From Segatella hominis (GTDB lineage Bacteria > Bacteroidota > Bacteroidia > Bacteroidales > Bacteroidaceae), in assembly GCF_004535825.1 (NCBI RefSeq), contig NZ_SGVY01000009.1, positions 1-64,000 on the forward strand: a DNA stretch of 64,000 bases, read 5' to 3'. Shown piece after piece: positions 52,489-62,949 of this stretch. The notes below the pieces were generated by a model that saw only the letters and a program-made list of their open reading frames with translations, had not been told where the DNA came from and ran no database searches. Position 1 is the stretch's first letter; every line of letters starts with the position of its first letter. The position numbers and the translations under genes are program-made.

Positions 52489-55400
52489 TTACTTAACGAC
52501 TACCTTCTTCACCTTCTTAGAACCATCCTTCATCACGGTCTCAATGATATTGATACCCTTCTGAAGCTTGCCAATCTGCATACCGCTTGCATTGTAGATC
52601 TTAGTTGCTACTGCATTTGCATCTGTAACGATCTCGCTGATACCAGTAGGATCAACGCCGAGATAATATAACTTGAAGTTCTTAACGATTGTCCAGTCAT
52701 TGGTTACCGTTACATTCTTGATCAAACCGATACGGAAATCGCTATTGCCATCATAGTTGAAATTCAATGGCTCAGAATCGTATGCGCTGCCAGCTTCAGA
52801 TCTGAAGAATGCCTGAGCAGTAATCATGTTGTCAGGAATGTACATTCCATCCTTCATTTTATACAGACCTCCATTATCACTCAAGCCTACGTCATTCCAT
52901 TTGTCTTCAGCAATCTTATGTGCAGTAATGGTCTTGATAGCCTGCTTGCTCTCAGGGAGTTCAGTAGCTACCTTCTTCCCTTCTTCTGTTGGGATTTCCT
53001 TATCAGAGAAGTAGATAAATGCATTCTCGTTTACATCATACTTCAACTCATCGCTACCGTCTTTAGCAGCCTTACCATTACGATAGAAAGCCTGAGTTGT
53101 CAAACGATACATACCAGCAGGAAGACCTACCAATGTCTGCTGCAAGTTGAATGTACAGTTGAAGAACTCACCAGCCTCAACACTATTATTAGACTGGAAT
53201 GCCATTGTTCCATCTTTCACATCCCAACCTGTACTACTCATGGTTGCGAAATCACTGTTGGCGATAACCTTGGTGATATCTGCAGGTTTTGCTTCTGAAG
53301 CATCAGCAATGATATCATTGATGACGTACTTAGTTACACCTTCATTCAAAGCCTTGATAGCAGCAGGTATCTCAGCATCAGCAGCTGTACCATTATTATA
53401 AATATTCTCAGCAGTAGTCTTAGCTGCATTATACAAGCCTTTAGCTACGTCAGAGGTAGTAGAAGAAGCTTCATTTTCATCATAACGGGTCTGAGCATTC
53501 TCAATAGCAGTCTGAAGTGGCTTATAAGCCTCAATAGAGGTGTTAGCAGCCTCAATGGCAGCACTCAATGTATGAATACCAGGAACTGTTGCTTCTGTTT
53601 CAAGAGCAGTCTTAGCAGCCTCCAACTGAGCGCGTACTTCTGCATTCATCTTAGAATCAAGCAAGCCTGCAGCCTTAGCAATCAATGGTGTTGTTACCGC
53701 ATTCAGAGCCTCACCCTTGCTACCAATATACTTCAATCTGAAGTTATCCCAGATAGCCCAGTCACCCCAAGAACCATTCACATTAGAAGGACGTCTCTTC
53801 TCACGTACACCGATACGAAGCGTACCATCCTCTACTAACATTGGAACAGTTACAGTATAAGCGTCTGGATTCTCCGTAGTGGCAGCAGCCATACCCTTCA
53901 TAGAGTTAGGGATGTAAACTTCCTCGCCATTCAGATTATATTTAAAGTCATCACCTGAATTTTCCTTCATACCGTAAGTATAAGGAGAGGTAAATGGAGT
54001 CTCCAAATCATTTGCATAGATAAACGCAGTGATATCCTCTGTACCAGCATCATGAGCTTTATAAGCTACATTATTTTCAGCTACACGCTGGAAAGCAAGT
54101 ACTGACAATTCATAAACACCATCAGGAATATTTGTAATATCCTGATAGATATCAAATGTGCCTTGATATACCTCGCAGTTTTTGTAAGTTTCATTAAATG
54201 TAGGGTTTCCTTCCTTGACAGTCCAGCCCTCCTTACCATTATCGAATGATGGGTTCACGATCTTTCTTGTGATATCATCACCTGGCTTGATACTTGCATT
54301 CTGAGCATTCTCCAACTTGACCTTCAAGTCAGCCATATACTGTGTCAACTCTTCATTATTGAGCGACCAGGTGCTCATCAAGCTTTCTACGCCTTCGCCA
54401 GTTCCGCAATCATCATATAATGCCATGAAGTCTTCAAACTCATCTCCAGCAGGATCTAATGCCAAGAATTCTCCTATCGTTGTATTCAGATTTTCCAATT
54501 CCGCATACAACGCAGAACTCTTTTCAATCTCTGCTGCGACATCTGAAAGATTCTTCTTCATGGTATTGATTTCCTCATCAGAAGTACCATCTTCAGTCAT
54601 CGCTCTTGCACTTTCGATGAGTTCAGCAGCCTTATCGGTATAAGTAGGGCATGCATTAATACCAGCCAACTTAGCATCGAGGTCTTCTGCAGCTTTCTGC
54701 ACATCATTCAAGTTCATAGCCTTGAAGCTTGGTCCACAATACTCAATCTGGAAATTATCTACGAATACCCAGTTAGCAGTACATTTATCCAACTTGAAAC
54801 CAATAGTCAAATCCTCACCTTCCTTGATATCCAGGAGGAATTCATACTTTTGAGGAACACCAGCCTTGGTAGCTACAGTCTGAGAATTTTTAGTATCTTT
54901 GGTATCTGCGAATACAGAAACGCCCTCTACCTTAAAGTCATCACCCTTAACCTGCTGGGTTGCCATCGCATAGCAGGTCACCTTATAACCACCCGCAGGC
55001 AGTTTGTGTAAAGTCTGAGAGAGAACACCATCACTGAGGCGACCTGCACCAGCTACTTCTGCGGTACCTGTTACAGGGTCAGAATTTCCATGCACCCAGC
55101 GCTCAATGAATTTCTCTGTCTGATAGCCATCAGGTGCAGTATATGCATGAGAATTTGTCTGCCAATTGGTACCATGACCGCCATGACCAACATCACCCTT
55201 ATCATCATATTCGCATTCATGAGTCCAACCAGTCAAAGCATCACAATTGGCATCTGGAGCATATTCTGTAATATTTACAGGAGATTCAGCGGTAGCTTCA
55301 GCCATTGCCTTATTTCTTCTAATATCATTAATCATGCGATAAGCTTCCTTCAGCCGCCAATATGCAGCGTTAGGATTATTGTAGATAGCTTCTACTGCAG

Positions 55401-56049
55401 ATACATCTAATCCTTCATCAATTGCAGAATTAATCTGATCCTTCAACTTTTCTAAGCGATAGAAATAAGTATAAGGATAAGCTTGCCACTCAAGACCATT
55501 TGCACCATCTTCTGTCAATGCAGGGCGGAACAGGCCATCTACTGCAGTCTCACCTTTACCATCGAGTCCAGTATCATTAGGATTATAACCGGCATAAGTC
55601 TCTGGATACTCGTTAGCCTGGAATTTGAATGTCGTACCATTAGGTGTAACTTTCCAATAGGTTTTCTCTATACCTTGACTTGCATAATCAACATAAGAGT
55701 TACCACCATTTTCATCAACAGAGTTAACGAATATTTTGCTGGAAAAAGCACCAAACCTTTCTGATCTATCATTACAGAAAGAATAGGTGCCATTTGGCTG
55801 ACCGTCATCGCCCTTATTAGGTACAATCACAAATCCAAGACCAGAATCTCCCAAACTTGTCTGGGTGCCATAAGCATTACCCTTAGTAAGCCACTTGTCT
55901 GCCAAGACATTCTTGATAGCTACAGTATCAGTACCATCCAGTTTCAACTGAACTGGATCTGGAAGAACAGGATCATTCACCTGAGCTTGTGCATAATTGG
56001 TGCTTAATGAAGCAACCAAAACTGCTGAATAAAGTAAACGTTTGTCCAT
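52489..56049 (-). CDS. Large secreted multi-module binding-like protein without catalytic domain
   Basis: A 1186-residue exported protein (signal peptide to QAQ). Three copies of the beta-sandwich module seen in the two preceding enzymes occur at about 250-450, 590-790 and 920-1140. They are marked by 'G..YK/R.....A' core strands (HKLPAGGYKVTCYAMA, NIPDGVYELSVLAFQRV, VGLPAGMYRLTTQAFYR) and by ends such as FVDNFQIEYCG and WDNFRLKYIG. They are separated by helical segments with FIVAR-like spacing. The N-terminal 200 residues form another beta-rich domain. The tail GINIIETVMKDGSKK ends in KKVVVK. No glycosidase motif is seen; it may bind or display glycan at the cell surface. First gene of the run with its own promoter. 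Confidence 0.7.
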   Translation of the reverse strand: MDKRLLYSAVLVASLSTNYAQAQVNDPVLPDPVQLKLDGTDTVAIKNVLADKWLTKGNAYGTQTSLGDSGLGFVIVPNKGDDGQPNGTYSFCNDRSERFGAFSSKIFVNSVDENGGNSYVDYASQGIEKTYWKVTPNGTTFKFQANEYPETYAGYNPNDTGLDGKGETAVDGLFRPALTEDGANGLEWQAYPYTYFYRLEKLKDQINSAIDEGLDVSAVEAIYNNPNAAYWRLKEAYRMINDIRRNKAMAEATAESPVNITEYAPDANCDALTGWTHECEYDDKGDVGHGGHGTNWQTNSHAYTAPDGYQTEKFIERWVHGNSDPVTGTAEVAGAGRLSDGVLSQTLHKLPAGGYKVTCYAMATQQVKGDDFKVEGVSVFADTKDTKNSQTVATKAGVPQKYEFLLDIKEGEDLTIGFKLDKCTANWVFVDNFQIEYCGPSFKAMNLNDVQKAAEDLDAKLAGINACPTYTDKAAELIESARAMTEDGTSDEEINTMKKNLSDVAAEIEKSSALYAELENLNTTIGEFLALDPAGDEFEDFMALYDDCGTGEGVESLMSTWSLNNEELTQYMADLKVKLENAQNASIKPGDDITRKIVNPSFDNGKEGWTVKEGNPTFNETYKNCEVYQGTFDIYQDITNIPDGVYELSVLAFQRVAENNVAYKAHDAGTEDITAFIYANDLETPFTSPYTYGMKENSGDDFKYNLNGEEVYIPNSMKGMAAATTENPDAYTVTVPMLVEDGTLRIGVREKRRPSNVNGSWGDWAIWDNFRLKYIGSKGEALNAVTTPLIAKAAGLLDSKMNAEVRAQLEAAKTALETEATVPGIHTLSAAIEAANTSIEAYKPLQTAIENAQTRYDENEASSTTSDVAKGLYNAAKTTAENIYNNGTAADAEIPAAIKALNEGVTKYVINDIIADASEAKPADITKVIANSDFATMSSTGWDVKDGTMAFQSNNSVEAGEFFNCTFNLQQTLVGLPAGMYRLTTQAFYRNGKAAKDGSDELKYDVNENAFIYFSDKEIPTEEGKKVATELPESKQAIKTITAHKIAEDKWNDVGLSDNGGLYKMKDGMYIPDNMITAQAFFRSEAGSAYDSEPLNFNYDGNSDFRIGLIKNVTVTNDWTIVKNFKLYYLGVDPTGISEIVTDANAVATKIYNASGMQIGKLQKGINIIETVMKDGSKKVKKVVVK

Positions 56050-56117
56050 GCGTTATTTTTTGGTTTAATAGGTTGATGAAGTTATTAGCTTCATTTAATT
56101 AAAGTTTTATCTGGTTG

Positions 56118-56148
56118 CAAAATTAGTAATTTAACCGTAACATACAAG
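56118..56148 (-). promoter_or_regulatory. Promoter of the minus-strand PUL cluster
   Basis: On the minus strand CTTG (56148-56145), 19 nt, TAATTTTG (56125-56118); about 65 bp before the first gene. Confidence 0.75.
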
Positions 56149-56370
56149 TTTTTAAGCAAGAAAAGTTCTTGTTTTTTAGATTATTTAACCTAAATAGGTG
56201 TGTAAAATACAAAAAAACAATAGCACACATTATATAATAGCGTAAATTCAACACTTATCGCTCCATAAGTTTAGCAAAAAAAATCCGATAGGCGCACAAG
56301 CACTTAGTTAATCTTAGTTAACGCAGAGATATTTTTCAACAAAAATAGCATTATTTATTTAAAGTATTGT

Positions 56371-56378
56371 TATCTTTG
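56371..56378 (+). promoter_or_regulatory. -7 element of the fasciclin-SusC-SusD operon
   Basis: TATCTTTG is an exact -7 match; the -33 region is poor, which suits regulated expression. The implied leader is about 220 nt. The remainder of the 557-bp divergent region (56050-56606) is AT-rich and contains only the small frame at 56432. Confidence 0.6.
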
Positions 56379-56431
56379 CACCCAAAATAACTAACGAAAG
56401 TATCCTAACAACAAAATTTGATTCAATCGAA

Positions 56432-56548
56432 ATGAAACTGAGCCTATACCAAAATCCGGTAAAGAGTGGTATTTTCTGCCTACATAAGCACGATTTACGG
56501 GCTTTATTTGTAGGTCAAAATTCGTTTAAGATGGCAAATAACTGTTAA
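56432..56548 (+). CDS. Possible 38-residue leader ORF
   Basis: Inside the leader of the fasciclin-like gene a frame reads MKLSLYQNPVKSGIFCLHKH and ends KMANNC, with TAA at 56546-56548, followed at once by AAAGGAG and 58 bp before the next start. Composition is unremarkable and no homologue is recognised. It may be a regulatory upstream ORF or chance. Confidence 0.25.
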   Translation: MKLSLYQNPVKSGIFCLHKHDLRALFVGQNSFKMANNC

Positions 56549-56606
56549 AAGGAGAAATCTACACATCAGATACATCGAAACTTCTAAACAACAAAATAAC
56601 AAAAAT

Positions 56607-59483
56607 ATGAGCAACCGCTTTATCAATCAATCGCGTCATGCGATGCTCGGTATATGCGCTACATTAGCCATCTCAGGCTTCTATGCATGTACTGACTCTT
56701 ACGACCTCGACGACAAGGGCAACATCCCGACGAATTTGGGTAAGAGTATCTATGAAGAGCTGGAAAATCCAAGTGAAGCCAGTAGTCTTCATGGTACATT
56801 CAAAACCTATCTTCGCCTGATTGATGACCTTGGATACAAGGAGGTCATGTCAAAAACAGGTTCAAAGACTGTGTTTGCAGCTAACGACTCTGCATTCAAC
56901 GAGTTCTTCAAGAACAACAAATGGAACGCCAAGTCGTATGAAGACTTGACAGAGTCCATGAAGAAACAACTGTTCTACACTTCTATCCTTGACAATGCCA
57001 TCCTGACGGAAATGCTTTCCAATGTGGAAAGTTCCAACAGTTCTGTTACCCGAGGCATTGCCATGAAACACCAGACCTCTGCCAACGCTACCGACACCAT
57101 CCATCATGTATGGGCTTCTGAGTTGCCAGTCAACAACTCTTATTGGACTCCATATATAAAAGGTGGAATCGACGTAGTAATGGACAACACCCGTCCTATG
57201 ATGGTTCATTTTACCCAGGAGCAGATGCTCAACAATGGTATCAACAGCGAAGACTTTGCTGCCATCACAGGAAGACCATACGAGTCGGGTGGTACCTTTA
57301 TCTTCAAGAACAAGATTATAGCTAAGGACGTAACCTGTCAGAACGGTTATGTAAACCAGACTGACGGTGTCATCGTACCTCCGGGCAACATGGCACAGAT
57401 AATCAGAGAAGGCAAGGACACCAAGTGGTTCAGCCGCATGCTCGACCGTTTCTGTGCTCCATACTATGATGCCCAGACCACATTAAACTATAATGACAAT
57501 GCCCTCCTCAATGGCAAGCCAATGATTGACTCCATTTTCCAGTGGCGCTATTTCAGCGAGCGTTCTCAGGGAGCAGTTGCTCTTCAGAGAGATCCAAAGC
57601 AGGTGGCATTGGCACAGGATATGCTTCTCAACTTCGACCCGGGATGGAACCAGTATTACAGCACATACGGCACGATGCTCGCCGATATGGGTGCGATGTT
57701 CGTTCCTGATGATGAAGCAGTAGAAGACTATTTCCTCAATCCATCCAATGGTGGTTACAACATTCTTGGACTTTATGCCAAGAAGCCTCTCACCAAGGAG
57801 AATTTCGGCGAGAACTTAGACAGTATTCCTGCTAACATCATCCGCTCATTCGTCAACAATATGATGAACGCATCCTTCGTACAGTCAGTACCAAGCAAGT
57901 TCGGTACCATCATGGACGAGGCGAGTGACCCAATCGGACTCACCTTGAAAGATGTCATCAAGAAAGAGAATGCCTACGATGTACGTATCGCCAACAATGG
58001 TGCCATCTACATGCTCAACCGAGTGATTCCACCTATTTCATATAATATCGTATCTACACCGGCATTGCTCCGCAAGGCAAGAGACTTAGGTGTGATCAAC
58101 TGGGCTATCCAGGACAAGGATATGCTGAAGGTAAACTACTACGCCTACCTGCGTGCCAGCGCAGCCAACTATGCCATGTTCCTGCCAAGCAATAGAGCTT
58201 TCGACATGTATTATGTAGATCCAGTATCATTAGGTAAGAACTACAAGGATGGTCCTCGTGTACTCCACTTCTATTATAAAGATGTGCATAAGGACAAGAA
58301 TATCTCTGTATCTGCATTCAAATACAATCCAGCTACAGGTTCTATCAGTTCAGACTCAACAATCGTTCAGTTGGGCGCAGTTACCGACCGCTTGATTGAT
58401 ATTCTGAACTATCATACCGTATCACTTTCTCAGTCCGTTTCCAAGGACAACATAGGCGTAACCAACAAATACTACAAGACCAAGCATGGCGGTGAGATTG
58501 CCATCCACGGAGGTCACGTCGGCGGAAACGTAGTAAGCGGTGGACAGATCAATGGTATTGCAGGCAGTACCTACAGCTATCCTGTTTCAGAAATCAAGGA
58601 AGCTACCAGCTACAGCAATGGTAAGGCATTTGTCATCGACCACCTCATCCAGGCACCTCAGACCAGTGTATATGGCTGTCTCAACGACAACAGCCAGTTC
58701 TCTAAATTCCTGGATTTGTGTACACCTGCCAATCTGAGCAATCTGCTGACCAGCATCGGTATGGATAAAGACGAGCAGAAGCAGTTTACCGTATTCAGCG
58801 ATGTCTTTGCCAGCAATACAACAGAAAACAAGAAGTACGACTGTCTCGACCAGAACGTCAACTTCTACAACACATACAACTACACGCTGTATGCACCAGA
58901 CAACAAAGCCATGGACTTGGCATTCCATAACGGTCTCCCAACCTGGGAGCAGGTAAAGGAAGTGATGGACAATGCTTCAGCAAATGACGAGAATGCCAAG
59001 GCTAAGGCACTGAAGATGGCTGAAGCTATCCGAAACTTCATCCGCTATCACTTCCAGGACTTCGCACTCTATGCCGACAACACCATCGACTACGGAGATG
59101 CACAGGAAGTAGGAAACGGCAACAGATCATACATGACCTCCTGCACCATCGGTTCTGCCTACAAACGACTCAAAGTCAAAGGTGGCAGCGGCAAGTTGTA
59201 TGTAACTGACGAAGGCGGTGACGACGACGACCCAGTCATCATCAATGCAAATGGCGACAAGTTGGTCAACTTCATGGCTCGTGACTACATCTTCAAGAGT
59301 GGTGCTATAGAAACATCCTCATTCACAGCCATCCATGAGATTTCAAAGCCTCTCTACTTCAGCAGGAGCAAACGTTACGACGACGGTTTCGCCAGCAATA
59401 CCCCTGAAGCCAACCAGGCACGTCTGAAGAATCTCAAGAACCTATACTATGCACAGAAGCATGGAATCAAGTTCTACAAATAA
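56607..59483 (+). CDS. Fasciclin-like surface lipoprotein of a SusC/SusD operon
   Basis: A 958-residue protein with a lipobox-like segment ending SGFYACTDSYD (Cys about residue 28). Fasciclin-type repeats are suggested by KTVFAANDSAFNEFFKNN, YAMFLPSNRAFDMYY and YTLYAPDNKAMDLAF, each preceded by a helical stretch and followed by 'LFYTSILDN'- or 'FIRYHFQDF'-like segments. Such proteins often precede SusC/SusD pairs in Bacteroidota and may help substrate capture or adhesion. It is 24 bp from susC and surely cotranscribed. Confidence 0.75.
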   Translation: MSNRFINQSRHAMLGICATLAISGFYACTDSYDLDDKGNIPTNLGKSIYEELENPSEASSLHGTFKTYLRLIDDLGYKEVMSKTGSKTVFAANDSAFNEFFKNNKWNAKSYEDLTESMKKQLFYTSILDNAILTEMLSNVESSNSSVTRGIAMKHQTSANATDTIHHVWASELPVNNSYWTPYIKGGIDVVMDNTRPMMVHFTQEQMLNNGINSEDFAAITGRPYESGGTFIFKNKIIAKDVTCQNGYVNQTDGVIVPPGNMAQIIREGKDTKWFSRMLDRFCAPYYDAQTTLNYNDNALLNGKPMIDSIFQWRYFSERSQGAVALQRDPKQVALAQDMLLNFDPGWNQYYSTYGTMLADMGAMFVPDDEAVEDYFLNPSNGGYNILGLYAKKPLTKENFGENLDSIPANIIRSFVNNMMNASFVQSVPSKFGTIMDEASDPIGLTLKDVIKKENAYDVRIANNGAIYMLNRVIPPISYNIVSTPALLRKARDLGVINWAIQDKDMLKVNYYAYLRASAANYAMFLPSNRAFDMYYVDPVSLGKNYKDGPRVLHFYYKDVHKDKNISVSAFKYNPATGSISSDSTIVQLGAVTDRLIDILNYHTVSLSQSVSKDNIGVTNKYYKTKHGGEIAIHGGHVGGNVVSGGQINGIAGSTYSYPVSEIKEATSYSNGKAFVIDHLIQAPQTSVYGCLNDNSQFSKFLDLCTPANLSNLLTSIGMDKDEQKQFTVFSDVFASNTTENKKYDCLDQNVNFYNTYNYTLYAPDNKAMDLAFHNGLPTWEQVKEVMDNASANDENAKAKALKMAEAIRNFIRYHFQDFALYADNTIDYGDAQEVGNGNRSYMTSCTIGSAYKRLKVKGGSGKLYVTDEGGDDDDPVIINANGDKLVNFMARDYIFKSGAIETSSFTAIHEISKPLYFSRSKRYDDGFASNTPEANQARLKNLKNLYYAQKHGIKFYK

Positions 59484-59507
59484 TTTCACAACCAAGCTTA
59501 TAACACA

Positions 59508-62500
59508 ATGAACAATATAAGAACATACATAACCGTAGGTGCCTTATGCAGCGCTATGACAATCTCTGCTCAAGACCACCGTATTTCAGGTACCGTATCT
59601 GATGAGTTCGGTCCTGTCATCGGCTGTAATGTGATAGAGAAAGATGCCAACAACCGTAACGTGAACGCTACGATTACCGATGTGAATGGTAACTTCCAGT
59701 TAGCTATCAAGAACCCGAAGAACAAGTTAGTTGTCAGCTACGTAGGATACAAGACCTTTTCACAGGTCATCGGTTCGCAGACCAATTTCCAGGTACAGCT
59801 CAAGGACGCCAACGAGTTGGGAACAGTCACCGTAACTGCCAAGCAGCGTTTCCGCGGTGATGGTTTGAGCATCCCAAAGGACGAGGTATCTGTTGCTACC
59901 CAGACCATGAACATGGAAATCGTGGATGGTCTTGCCTTCACCAGTGCCGATGAGGCATTGCAGGGACAGATTGCCGGTCTTGACATCGTAGCCAACTCTG
60001 GTAACCTCGGTGCCGGTACTACCATGCGTATGCGTGGTGTAACCACCATCAACGGTTCCTCAGAACCTCTGATCGTTGTCAACGGCAACATCATGGACGT
60101 GCCTGATGCCAAGGATACAGACTGGTCAACCGCAACAGAGGAGACCTACAGCTCTTTGCTTTCCATCAACGTGAACGATATCGAGAGCATCGACATCATG
60201 AAGGATGCCGCTGCTACCGCTATCTGGGGTGCCCGTGGTGCCAATGGTGTCATCAGCATCAAGACCAAGCGCGGTAAGCGCGGTAAGATCCGCATCGACT
60301 ACAACTTCTCACTCCAGGGCAACTGGCAGCCTAAGGGTTACAACCTCCTCTCGGGTGACGAATATACCATGTTGATGAAGGAGGAACTCTACAACCCTAC
60401 ACAGAATCCTTCTGCTACCACCAACATCAATGAGTTGAATTACAACAAGAGTTGGGCTGAGTACAACAACTGGAATGACAATACAGACTGGGTGAAAGCA
60501 GTAACCCAGACCGGCTGGAACCAGAGCCACGGTCTCACCATCTCGGGTGGTGGTGAAAAGGCTGTATTCCGTATCTCTGCCAACTATGACCATCAGACCG
60601 GTACCATCATCAAGCAGGTATTGAACCGTTTCTCTACCCGTTTGAACCTGGAATACTACGTGAGTGACAAACTGAAGTTCACCACCGAGTTCCCATTGAC
60701 ATATACCAAGAACCAGAAGAGCTATGCCAACATTTTGGGTAAGGCCCTCTCCATGGCTCCTAACATGAGTATCTACCGTGAGGATGGTAACGGCATCGAC
60801 ACCAACGAGTACTACATCATGCTGCCTTCAGCAGAAAAAGACGAATATGGTTCATCCGTCAGCGGAACCTCTTCTCTCCAGTTGAAGTCGGTACGCGATA
60901 TCGGTAACCCTGTGGCTATCGCCAACTTGGCATGGAACAACGAGAGTACCTACCGTATCACTCCAGACTTCCGTATCAACTACTATTTCTTAGGCAATGA
61001 CGACCATAAGACCCGTCTCGACTACGAGGGTCAGGTTTATCTGGATATCTTCTCCAAGAGCAACCCTACCTATTGCCCAGGTTCGTTGAGTACAAACGGT
61101 TGGAAAGACAATAGCTACAACCTCTATACAATGGATGACTACAACTCATTCCAGTTCCAGACCCGCCACCAGCTGATTTTCACTCCTAAGTTCAAGAATG
61201 AAGATATTGCCTGGATGATGTTGGGCCGTTGGGAGTTGACTTCCGGTACCAGCTATGGTCAGAACGTAAGTGAGCGCAAATTGCCATTGGGCGCACAGTC
61301 TCCTACCCTTCCTGCCGAAATCTCCAACATGTCAACCAGCAATGGTGAGTGGCGCAGCATGGCAGGCGTATTCTCTACACACTTGTCTTACAAGGGTCGT
61401 TACAATGCCGACTTTACAGTACGTGCCGACGGTACTACCCGTTTCGGCGACAATAACAAGTGGGGTTACTTCCCAGGTATGTCAGTCCGCTGGAACATCA
61501 GCGACGAGCCTTGGATGAAATGGTCTCGCAAGGTGCTCTCTATGTTGGCATTCCGCCCATCATGGGGTGTGAACGGTAGAACTCCAAGCAGCGAGTATCT
61601 GCAGTATGCGAAATATGCAGCCGGCAGCCAGTATGGTAACGGCAATACCCTGCTTCCTTCTACCCGTGTAGATGGTTTGCAGCTCAGTGACCTGAAATGG
61701 GAGAAGACCACCTCATGGAACTTAGGTGCCAATTTAGGACTCTTCGACGACATGATTGAGGCAGACTTCAACTACTATTACAAGAAGACCAAGGACTTGC
61801 TGAACCCAGGTGTTGCCATTTCTTCTCAGACCGGTTATACCACTTTGGCATGGAAGAACATCGGTTCTATGGAGAACAAGGGTTGGGAATTCAACATTAC
61901 TGCCAAGAAGTTCATCAAGGCAGGTAAGTTCTCAATGGATGCCAGCTTCAACATAGCCCAGAACTTCAACAAGATCACAGAGATGGATCAGACCGTACTC
62001 GATGGTATCAACGAGGACTGGTCTGCAGATAGCCGCGGTAAATACTTCAAGCGTATCCAGGTGGGTAATGCCTTAGGTTCTATCTTCGGTTTGCGCCACA
62101 AGGGCGTATATCAGTACTCCTATGACTATCTGGAGAACTTACGTCGCCAGGGTTATGTCATGGATGGCAACGAGAAGATCATCATCAGAGACAACAACGA
62201 CCTCGTGGATTACCTCAACAACCGCTTCCTGCCAGCCGGCAAGACAGCTCCTATCGCCCTGAACAGAGATGGCAAGGTGATTACAGGTGCTGACGGCAAG
62301 CCTTTGCGCATGACCTACAACTCCAAGGATGGCGGTGAGACCTACAAGTTTGACGGTGGTGATGTGATTTACGAAGATGTCAACCACGACGGTACCATCA
62401 ATTCATTGGATATGGTTTATTTAGGCAACTCAAATCCTAAGTTCTCTGGAGGTTTCGGTTTCACCTTCCGTTATGGCAACTGGTCATTGCGTACCAACTT

Positions 62501-62924
62501 CGTTTACCGTACCGGTTTCAAGGTAGTAAACTTTGCACGAATGGGAGTAGAAAAGATGTATGACACCACCAACCAGAGTACAGCCGTAAACTGGCGCTGG
62601 CGCAAGAACGGTGACGTAACAGAAATTCCACGCGCACTCTACAACTATGGTTACAACTGGCTCGGTAGCGACCGCTACGTGGAGGATGCCTCATTCCTGC
62701 GTTTCAGCTACGTCAGTCTGAGCTATGATGTTCCAAAGAAGTTCCTCAAGAGCGTAGGTCTGAATACCTTGCGATTCGACCTGAGCGGTCAGAACATCTT
62801 CGTTTGGAGCAAATATAGCGGTACAGACCCAGAGCATGCAAACAACGGTTGGAACTTTGCTTCAGACAGTTCACAGACACCACGAAGCAAATCGTTCACC
62901 CTCCGCATGAGAATCGGAATTTAA
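59508..62924 (+). CDS. SusC/RagA-family TonB-dependent outer-membrane transporter
   Basis: A 1138-residue outer-membrane transporter with a signal peptide (to TISAQ), a carboxypeptidase-regulatory-like domain (RISGTVSDEFGPVIGCNVIE, about 24-100), a plug with AGLDIVANSGNLGAGTTMRM, RGVTTINGSSEPLIVVNGNI and IMKDAAATAIWGARGANGVI, and a barrel ending in an aromatic-containing strand (SFTLRMRIGI). It imports oligosaccharides released by the enzymes encoded across the divergent promoter region. Sequence differs markedly from the SusC at 1826, so substrates probably differ. Confidence 0.95.
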   Translation: MNNIRTYITVGALCSAMTISAQDHRISGTVSDEFGPVIGCNVIEKDANNRNVNATITDVNGNFQLAIKNPKNKLVVSYVGYKTFSQVIGSQTNFQVQLKDANELGTVTVTAKQRFRGDGLSIPKDEVSVATQTMNMEIVDGLAFTSADEALQGQIAGLDIVANSGNLGAGTTMRMRGVTTINGSSEPLIVVNGNIMDVPDAKDTDWSTATEETYSSLLSINVNDIESIDIMKDAAATAIWGARGANGVISIKTKRGKRGKIRIDYNFSLQGNWQPKGYNLLSGDEYTMLMKEELYNPTQNPSATTNINELNYNKSWAEYNNWNDNTDWVKAVTQTGWNQSHGLTISGGGEKAVFRISANYDHQTGTIIKQVLNRFSTRLNLEYYVSDKLKFTTEFPLTYTKNQKSYANILGKALSMAPNMSIYREDGNGIDTNEYYIMLPSAEKDEYGSSVSGTSSLQLKSVRDIGNPVAIANLAWNNESTYRITPDFRINYYFLGNDDHKTRLDYEGQVYLDIFSKSNPTYCPGSLSTNGWKDNSYNLYTMDDYNSFQFQTRHQLIFTPKFKNEDIAWMMLGRWELTSGTSYGQNVSERKLPLGAQSPTLPAEISNMSTSNGEWRSMAGVFSTHLSYKGRYNADFTVRADGTTRFGDNNKWGYFPGMSVRWNISDEPWMKWSRKVLSMLAFRPSWGVNGRTPSSEYLQYAKYAAGSQYGNGNTLLPSTRVDGLQLSDLKWEKTTSWNLGANLGLFDDMIEADFNYYYKKTKDLLNPGVAISSQTGYTTLAWKNIGSMENKGWEFNITAKKFIKAGKFSMDASFNIAQNFNKITEMDQTVLDGINEDWSADSRGKYFKRIQVGNALGSIFGLRHKGVYQYSYDYLENLRRQGYVMDGNEKIIIRDNNDLVDYLNNRFLPAGKTAPIALNRDGKVITGADGKPLRMTYNSKDGGETYKFDGGDVIYEDVNHDGTINSLDMVYLGNSNPKFSGGFGFTFRYGNWSLRTNFVYRTGFKVVNFARMGVEKMYDTTNQSTAVNWRWRKNGDVTEIPRALYNYGYNWLGSDRYVEDASFLRFSYVSLSYDVPKKFLKSVGLNTLRFDLSGQNIFVWSKYSGTDPEHANNGWNFASDSSQTPRSKSFTLRMRIGI

Positions 62925-62949
62925 TCCAACACAAAAACAGAGACTAACA

